Source: Pedobacter rhodius (GTDB lineage: Bacteria > Bacteroidota > Bacteroidia > Sphingobacteriales > Sphingobacteriaceae). From it: 64,000 nucleotides of DNA. Where the stretch lies: positions 62,001 to 126,000 of the forward strand of contig NZ_JAPWGL010000002.1 in NCBI RefSeq assembly GCF_027213645.1, read 5' to 3'. The position numbers and the translations under genes were made by a program. Shown here one piece after another: positions 16,345 through 25,379 of the stretch. Under the pieces are notes generated by a model that worked only from the letters and a program-made list of their open reading frames with translations, made no database searches and had not been told where the DNA came from. Within the stretch, counting starts at the first letter, position 1. Every line of letters starts with the position of its first letter.

Positions 16345-17276
16345 TATTTAAGTATGCCAATTTTAGAAAAATTAACAAATTTCTTGCTAATTCTTTCGTC
16401 CGCTTTAAAAATTTCAGGATGAAGCATACAAGCTAAAGATTCGATTCCATCAACTAAAGTACCTACACTTGGTTGGGTAAACATATCAAAATCTGCCAGG
16501 TAAACCTGATTTGTTTTAACTGCTTCCAAATTATCCCATCCTTTTTTTGAAGTTAACAAGCTCATTTCTTCTATGCTTCTGCCAACATCAAATCCACATG
16601 GGGTAATTACAAGCACTTCAGGATTGTATTTTAGAATTTTATCCCATTGGGTAACAATGGAATCCCCTGCCGGATTAGAAAGCATATCTACGCCCCCGGC
16701 AGCTGCAATCTGAAAAGGAATCCAATGCCCGCAATTGTATATTGGCTCAATCCATTCCATCAGCATAATGCGTTTAAGTGGTGCTTTGTTTGCTCTCAGT
16801 TCATCAAGAATGTAATCGGTTTTCTGCTGAAGCATTGCCAGGTAGTTTAAAGCAACTTCCTCCTTACCCATCGCTCTGGCAATTGTTATGGCACATTCGT
16901 AAACATCCTGTAGGTTATTTGGGGATAACGGCACAAGCGTTGGTTGTTTACTTAATTTCATTACAGCCGTTTCAGTACAGACGGTATCTATATTACAAAC
17001 CTCACAAACATCCTGAGTAAATACGATATCGGGCGATATACTTTCCAGCAATTCATCATCAACCCAATACAAACTTTTGCCCTGTGCTTTCGAAGCAGAG
17101 AAAATTTTGTCGATTTCAATGCTCGAATAATTTTTACCTTCTAATACACAACGGACAATTTTAGGCATTTCAGCCGCCTCTTTAGGGCATTCGAAAGTTA
17201 CGCCGTAAAGGTATTCCTGCAAGCCCATATCGTAAATCATTTTGGTAGCAGCAGGTAAGAATGAGACAACTTTCAT
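16344..17276 (-). CDS. BtuF-like cobalamin-binding protein without signal peptide
   Basis: A 310-residue periplasmic-binding-protein fold of the BtuF/COG0614 class. The opening VVSFLPAATKMIYDMGLQEYLYGVTFECP corresponds to the BtuF start (VSLxPSATE...xGVTxxCDYP), followed by SPDIVFTQDVCEVC, a long helix, and WIPFQIAAAGGVDMLSNPAG. The start at 17276 is the first residue of the mature fold: there is no signal peptide or lipobox, and I see no in-frame upstream ATG. As read, it would stay in the cytosol, so it may not be a standard ABC-importer partner. Its stop overlaps the sirtuin start (TAATG). Confidence 0.82.
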   Translation of the reverse strand: MKVVSFLPAATKMIYDMGLQEYLYGVTFECPKEAAEMPKIVRCVLEGKNYSSIEIDKIFSASKAQGKSLYWVDDELLESISPDIVFTQDVCEVCNIDTVCTETAVMKLSKQPTLVPLSPNNLQDVYECAITIARAMGKEEVALNYLAMLQQKTDYILDELRANKAPLKRIMLMEWIEPIYNCGHWIPFQIAAAGGVDMLSNPAGDSIVTQWDKILKYNPEVLVITPCGFDVGRSIEEMSLLTSKKGWDNLEAVKTNQVYLADFDMFTQPSVGTLVDGIESLACMLHPEIFKADERISKKFVNFSKIGILK

Positions 17277-17322
17277 GTAATGGAAAATGTAATGATGTAA
17301 AATGGATGATGTTTATGGGTTC

Positions 17323-17339
17323 TAATACCTAAGGTATTA
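17323..17339. promoter_or_regulatory. 17-bp palindrome in the btuF-like gene leader (possible operator)
   Basis: taatacctaaggtatta is symmetric around a central A with 8-bp arms. It lies 47 bases upstream of the ATG at 17276 and beyond the DUF6580 terminator, a position suiting an operator. No regulator is identified. Confidence 0.35.
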
Positions 17340-17360
17340 AATTGTCGTATCAGTTTAAAG

Positions 17361-17400
17361 ATAAAAAAAATCCCCTTTTGAAATGAATCAAAAGAGGATT
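17361..17400 (-). terminator. Terminator after the DUF6580 gene
   Basis: On the minus strand AATCCTCTTTTGA pairs with TCAAAAGGGGATT (one mismatch) over a six-base loop, followed by eight T. It is 20 bases after the stop at 17420 and implies that the btuF-like gene downstream can have its own transcript. Confidence 0.8.
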
Positions 17401-17419
17401 AATCTAATAATTTTAAAAA

Positions 17420-18010
17420 TTAAATTTTCTGCGTTTGCAGTTTCAGCACCGGATATTTTGCTTTTAAAATTTCAAAAGCACCGAAAAGCAAAGCACCATA
17501 AATTATTGTTCCTTCTAAAAACCTGATTTCGAATGGTATTGCTTTTTCTAAAACAAGCCAAAAACCGGCTAAATCTTGTGTGTAAGCAGGGTTTTTAAAC
17601 CAAATCGGAAAATCAGTTACAATCCAGTGGATTAAAACAATAACCAGCGTTGAAGCTAAAAGATTAACGATATTAATGTTTTTCAGCATCACTCTGCCTA
17701 CTAAAACCATTAAAGCAAACGCTAAATAAACCCAATACCAGCCTTCATATAAAAAGCCGTTGCTGTATTTGCTAAAAATGGTAGTCGATAAAACAAAGTC
17801 GCTCAAAAATAAACTCAATAGTGGAAATGAAAAAGCCTTTAAGTTATCTTTAAAATAAGCACCGCCAAATAAAGCAACTGCTCCTATCGACGAGAAATTG
17901 GCAAATTTCAGTTCATCAGAATTGAATGTAACCAGCAATCGGAAAGCCGTTAACGCCAATATCATTAATAATAAAACTAATGTGCGTGGGTTGAATTTTA
18001 AATGAGCCAT
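17420..18010 (-). CDS. DUF6580-family membrane protein, predicted B12 transporter component
   Basis: A 196-residue integral membrane protein with about five or six helices: 11-27, around 44-52 and 62-78 (with PLLSLFLSDFVL), 92-107, 113-131 and 160-182. The AYFKDNLKAFSFPLLSLFLSDFVL motif is typical of DUF6580, a small family related to the S components of ECF transporters. Between a riboswitch-controlled BtuB and a BtuF homologue, a role in moving cobalamin or a precursor across the inner membrane is likely. This is inference from context. A terminator follows it directly. Confidence 0.75.
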   Translation of the reverse strand: MAHLKFNPRTLVLLLMILALTAFRLLVTFNSDELKFANFSSIGAVALFGGAYFKDNLKAFSFPLLSLFLSDFVLSTTIFSKYSNGFLYEGWYWVYLAFALMVLVGRVMLKNINIVNLLASTLVIVLIHWIVTDFPIWFKNPAYTQDLAGFWLVLEKAIPFEIRFLEGTIIYGALLFGAFEILKAKYPVLKLQTQKI

Positions 18011-18115
18011 TTTTATCCTATCAAGTATTTAAGTATCGAATATCAAGTACCAAGTATTAAGTAAGGAGCTGGTGTTTAATATATTTTAAATCTTAAACAA
18101 TGCTTCCATATAACA

Positions 18116-18123
18116 CAAAGTTA
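18116..18123 (-). promoter_or_regulatory. Candidate -7 box in front of the DUF6580 gene
   Basis: TAACTTTG on the minus strand matches TAnnTTTG, with AAAA (TTTT on minus) 19 bases further upstream as a weak -33. It is about 105 bases before the ATG at 18010 and just after the btuB stop. It would let DUF6580 be transcribed apart from the riboswitch. Confidence 0.33.
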
Positions 18124-18130
18124 AATTTTA

Positions 18131-19993
18131 TTAACGGATATTAAAAGTAACACCCGTATTAAAGTTAAAACCTAAGCTATTATAGCCAATAATCTCGTTA
18201 TATTTTTCATCCAAAATATTTTTTGCATCGAAGAATAGTTTAACGCGCTTATTAAACAAAGCGTATTCCACATAGGCACCAAGCAATTTATAGGCTGGTA
18301 AAGTATCAACGGTATAAGTACTGAAATTTCCATCTGTACGGTTACCGAAGTAGCGGTAATTTGCACTTACGAATAAATTACTTGTTGCTTGTATACCGGC
18401 ATTTATACCAAAAGTATGTTTTGGTCTGCGGAAAAGGTAATCGGCAATGGCGTTATCTACGAAGTTGAATTCATTTCCTTCAACATACGCATAGTAACCG
18501 TTAAAATTAAATTTACCAAGCTTAACAGCTGGCTCTACCTCAAATCCTTTGGTTTTCTGGCTTACCTGATTTACATAACCTGCGGGGTAAGCATAAATTA
18601 TCGCGTCAGTTAAATCGCGTTTGAAGCCGGCAACACGTAATGAGAATTTATCATCAGCAAAACTGAAATTAACACCGGCCTCATAATTCTGTGATTTCTC
18701 TGGTTTCAAATTTAAATTAGCCCCAAACTGGCCGAAAAGCATATTCAAGGTTGGCACTTTGAATGCTGTTGAAACTGTTCCGAAAAGTTTAATTTCTTTA
18801 ATTATATTAATGGTTGGCGTAATCGAATAGGTATAGTTTTCACCGTATTGTTCGTGTTTATTGTAACGGCCACCAACTTCTAAGTTAAATATACTTAAAT
18901 CGTGTAAAAATAATGAACCATAAGCCGCGAAGATATTTGCTTTAGGATTTGAACCTGTAGCGGTTAATTTCATTACACGGTTATCAATACCCACCAGTAA
19001 ATCTAATTTGTTATTTAATTTTTGATTATAAAACAAATCGATTAGGTTCACTTTGCCCTGGCTAAAGCTTGGAAAAGAACTATGTGAATCATTAGACGTA
19101 TTTTCGTAACTGTAATTCAAGGTAATTTTCCCGGTCTCGAATTCATATTTTGAGTTTGTACCAGCTGCAACATTTTTTATAATTGAATAGTTTCCGGCAT
19201 CTTTAAAGGCACCGCCATCAAAACTATAATTTCCGTAATAATAGCGTACAAAGGGGTTTACGGAGAAATGCTTGTCTAATTTAACGCCGAAATTTGCGTT
19301 TAGAGCACCTGTTCTAAAGCCATCTTTGTCAAATTCAGCATTATTGCCAACAGGGTTTGCCGCTTCAGAAATACCATTAGTCTTATTTTGAGTATAGTTC
19401 ACATTATAAGTAAAACCTTCAACACCACCGTTTAAACCAATAGTTCCTTTGTAGCTTTCGTAACTGCCGGCACTTGCAACACCATAAATTGTGTTGCCTT
19501 TAGGTCCGCCCTTTTTGGTAATGATATTAATTACGCCGGCAACAGCGTCAGAGCCGTAAATGGTCGACTGGCCGCCTCTTAAAATTTCGATGTGGTCAAT
19601 CTGGTCGATAGACAGTAACCTTAAATCGAAAGCGCCGCCATTTCCTGAAGGATCATTTTGAACAATGCCATCAATTAAAACAACTGCGTAAGCGCTTCCT
19701 GCACCTCGAAAAAACACTGATTTGTTTAAGCCCGGATTACTGCTGGAGCCTGCAACAATAATTCCTGCCTGTTCACTGATTAAATCGGGAAGTGACTTTC
19801 CATGACTTCTCTCTAGAACTTCATTACTGATGATGGTAACAACTTTACCGGTTTGCGATTGTTTCTGATCATTTTTTGTTGCCGTAATAACAACATCTTT
19901 TAATTGCAAACTGTCTTGTGCGTTAGCCAACTGGCTAACTGTTAATTGTGCAAACCCCAGGCCTGCAGCAATTAAAATTCTTTTTTTGTTCAT
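18131..19993 (-). CDS. btuB: BtuB-type TonB-dependent outer-membrane receptor
   Basis: A 620-residue receptor. Residues 1-25 are a signal peptide (MNKKRILIAAGLGFAQL... ending ANAQ). Then come a TonB-box-like region (DVVITATKN), the plug domain (GKSLPDLISEQAGIIV, SVFFRGAGSAYAVVLIDGI, IEILRGGQSTIYGSDAVAGVINIITKKG) and a 22-strand barrel with a C-terminal FNTGVTFNI. A BtuB-like function, uptake of cobalamin or cobinamide with TonB energy, is strongly supported by the cobalamin riboswitch directly upstream. The ATG at 19993 was chosen over a TTG at 20020 because it gives the signal peptide start. It heads the B12 island. Confidence 0.93.
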   Translation of the reverse strand: MNKKRILIAAGLGFAQLTVSQLANAQDSLQLKDVVITATKNDQKQSQTGKVVTIISNEVLERSHGKSLPDLISEQAGIIVAGSSSNPGLNKSVFFRGAGSAYAVVLIDGIVQNDPSGNGGAFDLRLLSIDQIDHIEILRGGQSTIYGSDAVAGVINIITKKGGPKGNTIYGVASAGSYESYKGTIGLNGGVEGFTYNVNYTQNKTNGISEAANPVGNNAEFDKDGFRTGALNANFGVKLDKHFSVNPFVRYYYGNYSFDGGAFKDAGNYSIIKNVAAGTNSKYEFETGKITLNYSYENTSNDSHSSFPSFSQGKVNLIDLFYNQKLNNKLDLLVGIDNRVMKLTATGSNPKANIFAAYGSLFLHDLSIFNLEVGGRYNKHEQYGENYTYSITPTINIIKEIKLFGTVSTAFKVPTLNMLFGQFGANLNLKPEKSQNYEAGVNFSFADDKFSLRVAGFKRDLTDAIIYAYPAGYVNQVSQKTKGFEVEPAVKLGKFNFNGYYAYVEGNEFNFVDNAIADYLFRRPKHTFGINAGIQATSNLFVSANYRYFGNRTDGNFSTYTVDTLPAYKLLGAYVEYALFNKRVKLFFDAKNILDEKYNEIIGYNSLGFNFNTGVTFNIR

Positions 19994-20103
19994 TTGATTG
20001 TGAGTTTTGCTCACAGCCAACAGATTAGGAAAGGAAATGAAAATACGAAAAACGTTAAGTACCTCAATCCTAGCTTCAATCCCCGAAAGCTATGAAATTA
20101 TTC

Positions 20104-20264
20104 GCTAAGGCAGGTCTTCTGACTTACTCCCGGTGTTTTCTGCCTTCCCGTTTTTTTAAAAACAGTGGCTTTAGATTGAAATACCGTTATGGAGCTTACA
20201 GCTGCGGGACAGTTGCAGAATTACACTGCATTCCCTTTTAATTCCGGGTGTAAAGCCGGAAACC
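20104..20264 (-). ncRNA. Cobalamin (AdoCbl-class) riboswitch
   Basis: The minus-strand leader of btuB contains the conserved blocks in order: ggttt...ccgg, the GGGAATGCAGTGTAATTCTG core, AACTGTCCCGCAGCTGTAAGC, AAGCCACTG (the B12 box), and the CGGGAGTAAGTCAGAAGACCTGCC 3' block. These are the cobalamin-riboswitch signature. It would switch btuB off when B12 is plentiful. The exact ends are estimates (plus or minus 15 bases); the gene ATG is at 19993, leaving about 110 bases for expression-platform structure. Confidence 0.95.
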
Positions 20265-20274
20265 AAAAGCGCTG

Positions 20275-20282
20275 CAAAAGTA
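20275..20282 (-). promoter_or_regulatory. Candidate -7 box for the riboswitch-btuB transcript
   Basis: TACTTTTG on the minus strand matches TAnnTTTG, with AAAA (TTTT on the minus strand) 19 bases upstream as a partial -33. It lies about 10 bases before the riboswitch aptamer, exactly where its transcription start should be. Confidence 0.55.
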
Positions 20283-20366
20283 GTAAAATTAAGTAAGATG
20301 TAAAATGGATGATTGAAAATGGCTTTTTTAATACAAAAGACTAACTTTAAATATCAAATCTGAACT

Positions 20367-21617
20367 ATGAAATTGTTTATTACATCCGCATTTTTTGCAA
20401 TGAGTTTATCAGCAAGCGCCCAAAAAATCGATACCGTCTTTCTTAAAAAGTTAATGGAATCCAAGCCGGAGTTATTTAATGCTGTTTTAAATCATCCTGA
20501 TAAAAACCAAATACAAATTTTATACACCCAGGTAGATCGAGGTGCAAAAAATAAACCTAAGTTTAAAAGTTACAGTTACAACTTAAATCCACACCATTAT
20601 TTCTACCCGGCCAGTACGGTAAAACTTGCGGCTGTAATTTTTGCATTAGAAAAAGTTAACCGTTTAAAAAGCAGTGGATTAACATCAAAAAGCACAATGA
20701 TAACCGATAGTGCTTATAAAGGGCAAACTAAAGTTACGAAAGATACATCGGCCAAAAATGGATTGCCATCCATCGAGCATTATATCAAAAAGATATTGCT
20801 CACCAGTGATAATGATGCTTTTAACCGTTTATTTGAATTTATCGGCCGTGCCGAGATAAATGAAAAACTCAAAAAGAACGGATTAAATAACAGCAGAATT
20901 TTAAATCGTTTAGCTATCGGCGATGCCGGTGAATGCGCTAAACATACTAACCCGATTAAATTTTATAATGGTGATAAATTGGTTTATGACCAGCCTGCAA
21001 AATACGACCCTAAAGAATATACTTTAAACCTAACGAATACAACAATGGGAAAAGGCTATTTGGATAGTACGGATAAACTGATAAACAAGCCTTTTAGTCT
21101 GGAAAATAAAAATGCATTTGCCATTAATGATCAGCAAAAATTAATGCAAAAACTAATTTTCCCGGAGGCTTTTGCTCCAAAGGAACGGTATAATTTAACA
21201 CCTGAAGATTTTAAATTGATCTATACTTACATGAGTAAATATCCGACTGAAAGTGATTATCCGAAATATGATGCTAAAGCATTCTGGCCAACTTATGCTA
21301 AAATGCTTTATTATGGACGTGAACAAAACATAGATTTAGATCCGAACATCAGAATTTTTAATAAGTACGGCGACAGTTACGGCTATATAATTGATAACTC
21401 TTATTTCATTGATTTTAAGAATGGAATTGAATATTTTTTAACGGCGGTGGTTCAGAGCAATGAAGATGGAATTTTTAATGATAATAAATACGAGTATGAA
21501 ACGGTTTGTTATCCTTTTATGAAAAATTTGGGCAAGGCAATTTATGAGTTTGAACTATCAAGAAAGAAAAACAAAAAGCCCGATTTAAGTAAATTTAAAA
21601 TGGATTATAGGAAATGA
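20367..21617 (+). CDS. Secreted class-A beta-lactamase-like serine hydrolase
   Basis: A 416-residue protein with a signal peptide (MKLFITSAFFAMSLSASAQ, about 19 residues). The penicillin-recognising fold is marked by S-x-x-K at S83-K86 (PASTVKLA) and S-D-N at 147-149 (TSDNDAF). A clear K-T-G motif is not seen, and the protein is longer than true beta-lactamases (about 290), so it is a class-A-related hydrolase or peptidase of the periplasm. It is divergent from the btuB riboswitch and stands alone. A beta-lactam-degrading role is possible but not shown. Confidence 0.85.
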   Translation: MKLFITSAFFAMSLSASAQKIDTVFLKKLMESKPELFNAVLNHPDKNQIQILYTQVDRGAKNKPKFKSYSYNLNPHHYFYPASTVKLAAVIFALEKVNRLKSSGLTSKSTMITDSAYKGQTKVTKDTSAKNGLPSIEHYIKKILLTSDNDAFNRLFEFIGRAEINEKLKKNGLNNSRILNRLAIGDAGECAKHTNPIKFYNGDKLVYDQPAKYDPKEYTLNLTNTTMGKGYLDSTDKLINKPFSLENKNAFAINDQQKLMQKLIFPEAFAPKERYNLTPEDFKLIYTYMSKYPTESDYPKYDAKAFWPTYAKMLYYGREQNIDLDPNIRIFNKYGDSYGYIIDNSYFIDFKNGIEYFLTAVVQSNEDGIFNDNKYEYETVCYPFMKNLGKAIYEFELSRKKNKKPDLSKFKMDYRK

Positions 21618-21705
21618 TAACTTCAATTCGACAATTGTTGTCTGGTTTAAATTGCTGATATTACTTCGTAATTCCTTCTCGCCTACCTAAATCTTTAAGT
21701 TAATT

Positions 21706-21729
21706 CCGGTCTGTGAGGACACAGACCGG
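21706..21729. repeat. 24-bp perfect hairpin with GTG-AGGA-CAC centre
   Basis: ccggtctgtg (21706-21715), loop agga, cacagaccgg (21720-21729). The GTG-N4-CAC centre is shared with the two palindromes inside the duplicated pbpC region (49742-49763 and 49784-49811), while the outer arms differ. That suggests one repeat family with variable arms. Confidence 0.7.
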
Positions 21730-21961
21730 GGATCAGTTTAGATTCGTCCGTCATTCTCGCGCAGGCGGGAATCCTAAAGCAATGATTTCTTTTTCGCTGG
21801 ACATGGTCATTAAGTTTAGTTAGGTCTATAAATAAGTTGGTCAGAAAATTTTTTCCAAGCTGCTTAAATCAGGATTTTTAATCCTGTGGATTGAAAAATA
21901 ATTTAACAGCGCATTAAGATTTCCGATTGCCCGGAAAAAGTATCAGGAATTATTAAAAAAT

Positions 21962-21993
21962 AAAAAAGTCACGATTTGCATCGTGACTTTTTT
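21962..21993 (-). terminator. Terminator of the thrS-infC-rpmI-rplT operon
   Basis: aaaaaagtcacgat / atcgtgactttttt form a 13-bp perfect stem with loop ttgc. The A and T runs on both sides make it work in either direction. It lies 31 bases after the rplT stop. Confidence 0.9.
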
Positions 21994-22023
21994 AAAATAT
22001 GATTGCCGCCGAAGCGAAAATTT

Positions 22024-22368
22024 CTATTTTACTGCATCAATTACAGCTTTAAAAGCTTCAGGGTGATTCATTGCTAAATCAGCCAATACTTTACGGTTCA
22101 AACCGATTTCTTTTGAAGCAAGTTTACCGATTAATTGAGAGTAAGAAATACCGTGCTGACGAGCACCAGCATTAATACGTTGGATCCATAATCCGCGGAA
22201 TTCTCTTTTCTTAACTTTACGGTCACGGTATGCATATTGCAAACCTTTTTCTACTGTGTTTTTAGCAACAGTATAAACCTTACTTCTTGCTCCCCAATAA
22301 CCTTTTGCAAGGTTAAGGATTTTTTTTCTTCTTCTTCTCGAAGCTACTGCGTTTACCGAACGTGGCAT
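22024..22368 (-). CDS. rplT: 50S ribosomal protein L20
   Basis: A 114-residue protein that matches L20 throughout: [60 protein letters not shown], then the C-terminal [17 protein letters not shown]20 binds 23S rRNA early in 50S assembly. The ATG at 22368 is the canonical start; an in-frame TTG upstream would add seven Asn/Lys-rich residues and is not used. It is the last gene of the thrS operon, 75 bases after rpmI. Confidence 0.98.
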   Translation of the reverse strand: MPRSVNAVASRRRRKKILNLAKGYWGARSKVYTVAKNTVEKGLQYAYRDRKVKKREFRGLWIQRINAGARQHGISYSQLIGKLASKEIGLNRKVLADLAMNHPEAFKAVIDAVK

Positions 22369-22443
22369 GTTGTTGTTGTTTTTTGGCAAGCGGCGTTCCG
22401 TTTAACCGGAAACTTAAAGCCTGATACCTGGTGAATTAATAAA

Positions 22444-22644
22444 TTACTTTCCGATACAAAGCATACGTTTAACGTTACCCATATCTGCATCTGTTACCAT
22501 GCTTGCATTTCCAAGGGCACGTTTACGTTTAGTACTCATCTTTGTTAAGATGTGACTTTTGTATGCGTTGTTTCTTTTGATTTTACCTGTTCCAGTAAGC
22601 GAAAAACGCTTTTTAGCACTGGAATTGGTTTTCATTTTTGGCAT
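22444..22644 (-). CDS. rpmI: 50S ribosomal protein L35
   Basis: A 66-residue basic protein with the L35 marks: [25 protein letters not shown], then THILTKMS-like [13 protein letters not shown] and a C-terminal [11 protein letters not shown]. Length and basic charge fit the family. It sits 29 bases downstream of infC and upstream of rplT, the usual infC-rpmI-rplT order. Confidence 0.97.
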   Translation of the reverse strand: MPKMKTNSSAKKRFSLTGTGKIKRNNAYKSHILTKMSTKRKRALGNASMVTDADMGNVKRMLCIGK

Positions 22645-22673
22645 AACCTGTTTTTTAATTTATAAACCTATTT

Positions 22674-23243
22674 TTATTTTTTTGCTACTTTAGGCGCAAC
22701 TGTCAGGAACATGCGTTTACCTTCTAATTTAGGTAATAACTCTACTTTCCCTACATCTTCCAAAGCCTGCGCAAATTTTAATAATAAAATTTCGCCCTGC
22801 TCTTTGTAAACAATTGCTCTACCTTTAAAATGCACATAAGCCCTAACCTTCTCACCATTCTCTAGAAAGCTTACTGCATGTTTCAATTTAAACTGGAAAT
22901 CGTGGTCGTTGGTATTAGGACCGAAACGAATCTCCTTAATTACCGTTTGTTTAGCATTAGATTTAATTTCTTTTTGCTTTTTCTTCTGCTCGTAAACAAA
23001 CTTACTGTAATCAATAATTCTACAAACCGGCGGTACGGCATTTGGAGAAATCTCTACCAAATCCAATTCCAGTTCATCAGCAAGTGCCAAAGCTTTAGCC
23101 AAAGGATAAATCCCCGGTTCAACATTATCGCCAGCCAAACGCACTTCAGGCGATTTAATGTACTGATTAATGTTATGTTCTGCTTCTTTTTTCTTAAAAG
23201 GCGGACGTGGTCCCCTGTTAAATCCTGGTCTTCCTAATGCCAA
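22674..23243 (-). CDS. infC: Translation initiation factor IF-3
   Basis: A 189-residue IF-3 with its N-terminal domain ([28 protein letters not shown]), linker ([23 protein letters not shown]) and C-terminal domain (HVHFKGRA-type [23 protein letters not shown]). IF-3 keeps 30S and 50S apart and checks the start codon. The only sensible start is TTG at 23243 (Leu-Ala-Leu-Gly-Arg): a stop codon lies five codons upstream, and there is no in-frame ATG in the first 170 codons. A non-AUG start is a hallmark of IF-3 autoregulation. The N-terminal [16 protein letters not shown] stretch is a basic Bacteroidota extension. Confidence 0.97.
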   Translation of the reverse strand: MALGRPGFNRGPRPPFKKKEAEHNINQYIKSPEVRLAGDNVEPGIYPLAKALALADELELDLVEISPNAVPPVCRIIDYSKFVYEQKKKQKEIKSNAKQTVIKEIRFGPNTNDHDFQFKLKHAVSFLENGEKVRAYVHFKGRAIVYKEQGEILLLKFAQALEDVGKVELLPKLEGKRMFLTVAPKVAKK

Positions 23244-23266
23244 ATTTGTATAAAATTAATTTTTAT

Positions 23267-25192
23267 TTAAACTGTTATTTCTTTTAATAATAAGCCGCTG
23301 AACTCCTCCAGCGTCATTTCACCTAAATCACCCTCACCATGTTTACGGATTGAAATTTTACCTTCAGCCATTTCTTTCTCACCAATGATGAGCATATAAG
23401 GGATTTTTTTAACCTCCGCATCGCGGATTTTGCGACCGATTTTCTCATCACGAAAGTCGATCAGCCCGCGAATATCGGAATTATTTAGTTCATCTAAAAC
23501 TTTTTTTGCATAATCTTCATATTTTTCTGAAATAGGAAGAATTATAAATTGCTCCGGACTTAACCATAAAGGGAAGTTTCCGGCACAATGTTCTATTAAA
23601 ACGGCAACAAATCTTTCCAATGAACCAAAAGGCGCACGGTGAATCATTACCGGTCGGTGTTTTAGATTGTCACTGCCTGTGTATTCCAACTCAAAGCGTT
23701 CCGGCAAATTATAATCTACCTGAATGGTTCCCAACTGCCATCTTCTGCCTAAAGCATCCTTAACCATAAAATCCAGTTTAGGACCATAGAAAGCGGCCTC
23801 GCCATATTCAACAATCGTATTTAAGCCTTTTTCTGCAGCAGCTTCTACAATTGCACTTTCTGCCAGCTTCCAGTTTTCATCAGAACCAATATACTTCGAC
23901 TTATTGTCCGGATCTCTTAACGAAATCTGTGCAGTATAGTTTTCGAAACCCAAAGATTTAAATACATAAAGTACCAAATCAATCACTTTTTTAAACTCAT
24001 CTTTCACTTGTTCCGGCATGCAGAATAAGTGTGCATCATCCTGAGTAAAACCACGTACACGGGTTAAACCGTGCAATTCACCGCTTTGCTCATAACGATA
24101 TACAGTACCAAACTCGGCAAAACGAACAGGTAAATCTTTGTATGAGCGCGGTTTGAACTTGTACATTTCACAGTGATGCGGGCAGTTCATTGGTTTTAAA
24201 AAGAACTCCTCTCCTTCCTGCGGTGTTTTTATCGGCTGAAATGAATCTTTACCATATTTATCCCAGTGACCGGAAGTAACATACAGATTCTTATTTCCGA
24301 TATGAGGGGTAACCACCTGCTCGTAACCCGATTTTGATTGTGCTTTAGTTAAAAAATTAACCAAACGTTCACGCAGCGCCGTTCCTTTTGGTAACCACAT
24401 TGGTAAGCCGGCGCCCACTTTTTCTGAGAACATGAATAATTCAAGTTCTTTGCCTAACTTTCTGTGATCGCGTTTTTTTGCTTCCTCAATCATCGCCAGA
24501 TACTCGGTAAGCTCGCTTGCTTTTGGAAAAGTTACGCCATATATACGCGTTAACTGTTTTTTACTTTCATCACCACGCCAGTACGCACCAGCCACATTCA
24601 TCAATTTTACGGCTTTAACAAAACCAGTATTCGGGATGTGCGGACCACGGCATAAATCAGTAAAAGCGCCCTGCGTGTAGAAAGTAATTTTTCCATCTTC
24701 CAAACCATCAATTAAGTCAAGTTTGTACTCATCGCCTTTTTCAGTAAAATATTTTATTGCATCAGCTTTGCTTACACTTTCACGGGTGAAAGTTTCTTTC
24801 TGCTTAGCCAACTCAATCATTTTAGTTTCGATGGCTTTGAAGTCATCAGATGAAAATTCTTTGTCGCCAAAGTCTACATCATAATAAAAACCGGTTTCAA
24901 TTGCCGGACCAATGCCGAATTTTGTACCTGGATAAAGTGCTTCCAAAGCTTCAGCCATTAAGTGGGCGGATGAATGCCAGAAAGTAGATTTACCTTCAGC
25001 ATCATTCCAGGTTAACAGTTTAACCGATGAATCAGCCTCGATTGGACGTGTTGAATCCCAAACCTGGCCATTTACTTCGGCGGCTAATACGTTTCTTGCT
25101 AAACCTTCAGAAATTGACAATGCAATTTGATGGGCAGAAGTGCCCTTTTCATACTGACGAACGGAGCCGTCAGGTAAAGTAATATTAATCAT
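23267..25192 (-). CDS. thrS: Threonine-tRNA ligase
   Basis: A 641-residue class II tRNA synthetase with TGS domain (1-65), editing domain ([11 protein letters not shown] with H-x3-H about 73-77, [10 protein letters not shown]) and catalytic core ([45 protein letters not shown] with the zinc-binding Cys and two His), then the anticodon-binding domain. It charges tRNA-Thr and clears mischarged Ser. The ATG at 25192 is normal. It begins the thrS-infC-rpmI-rplT operon; infC starts 24 bases after its stop. The roughly 190-base leader has a weak TAnnTTTG-like box near 25295. Confidence 0.98.
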   Translation of the reverse strand: MINITLPDGSVRQYEKGTSAHQIALSISEGLARNVLAAEVNGQVWDSTRPIEADSSVKLLTWNDAEGKSTFWHSSAHLMAEALEALYPGTKFGIGPAIETGFYYDVDFGDKEFSSDDFKAIETKMIELAKQKETFTRESVSKADAIKYFTEKGDEYKLDLIDGLEDGKITFYTQGAFTDLCRGPHIPNTGFVKAVKLMNVAGAYWRGDESKKQLTRIYGVTFPKASELTEYLAMIEEAKKRDHRKLGKELELFMFSEKVGAGLPMWLPKGTALRERLVNFLTKAQSKSGYEQVVTPHIGNKNLYVTSGHWDKYGKDSFQPIKTPQEGEEFFLKPMNCPHHCEMYKFKPRSYKDLPVRFAEFGTVYRYEQSGELHGLTRVRGFTQDDAHLFCMPEQVKDEFKKVIDLVLYVFKSLGFENYTAQISLRDPDNKSKYIGSDENWKLAESAIVEAAAEKGLNTIVEYGEAAFYGPKLDFMVKDALGRRWQLGTIQVDYNLPERFELEYTGSDNLKHRPVMIHRAPFGSLERFVAVLIEHCAGNFPLWLSPEQFIILPISEKYEDYAKKVLDELNNSDIRGLIDFRDEKIGRKIRDAEVKKIPYMLIIGEKEMAEGKISIRKHGEGDLGEMTLEEFSGLLLKEITV

Positions 25193-25379
25193 CTACAACT
25201 ATGATTTTAACCCTAAACCCCCTATAGAGGACTTTAAAGTAGTTTATAAAAAAAAGTTAATTCCAAATCACATACAAAGTGATTTTATTTTGTGCAAAGA
25301 TGTTGTTTTTTCAGCTGTAAAGCAAGTTTCAGCTGATTTGTAAATTATATTTATCTACTAAATAATATTTCTTTTTTAT

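Larger units (their letters stand above)
21618..22023. other. 406-bp gap with a palindromic repeat and the rplT terminator
   Basis: No gene is seen. The gap contains the hairpin at 21706-21729 with GTG-AGGA-CAC centre, a second GC-rich piece (cattctcgcgcaggcgggaat, about 21752-21772), and the terminator at 21962-21993. Confidence 0.6.
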
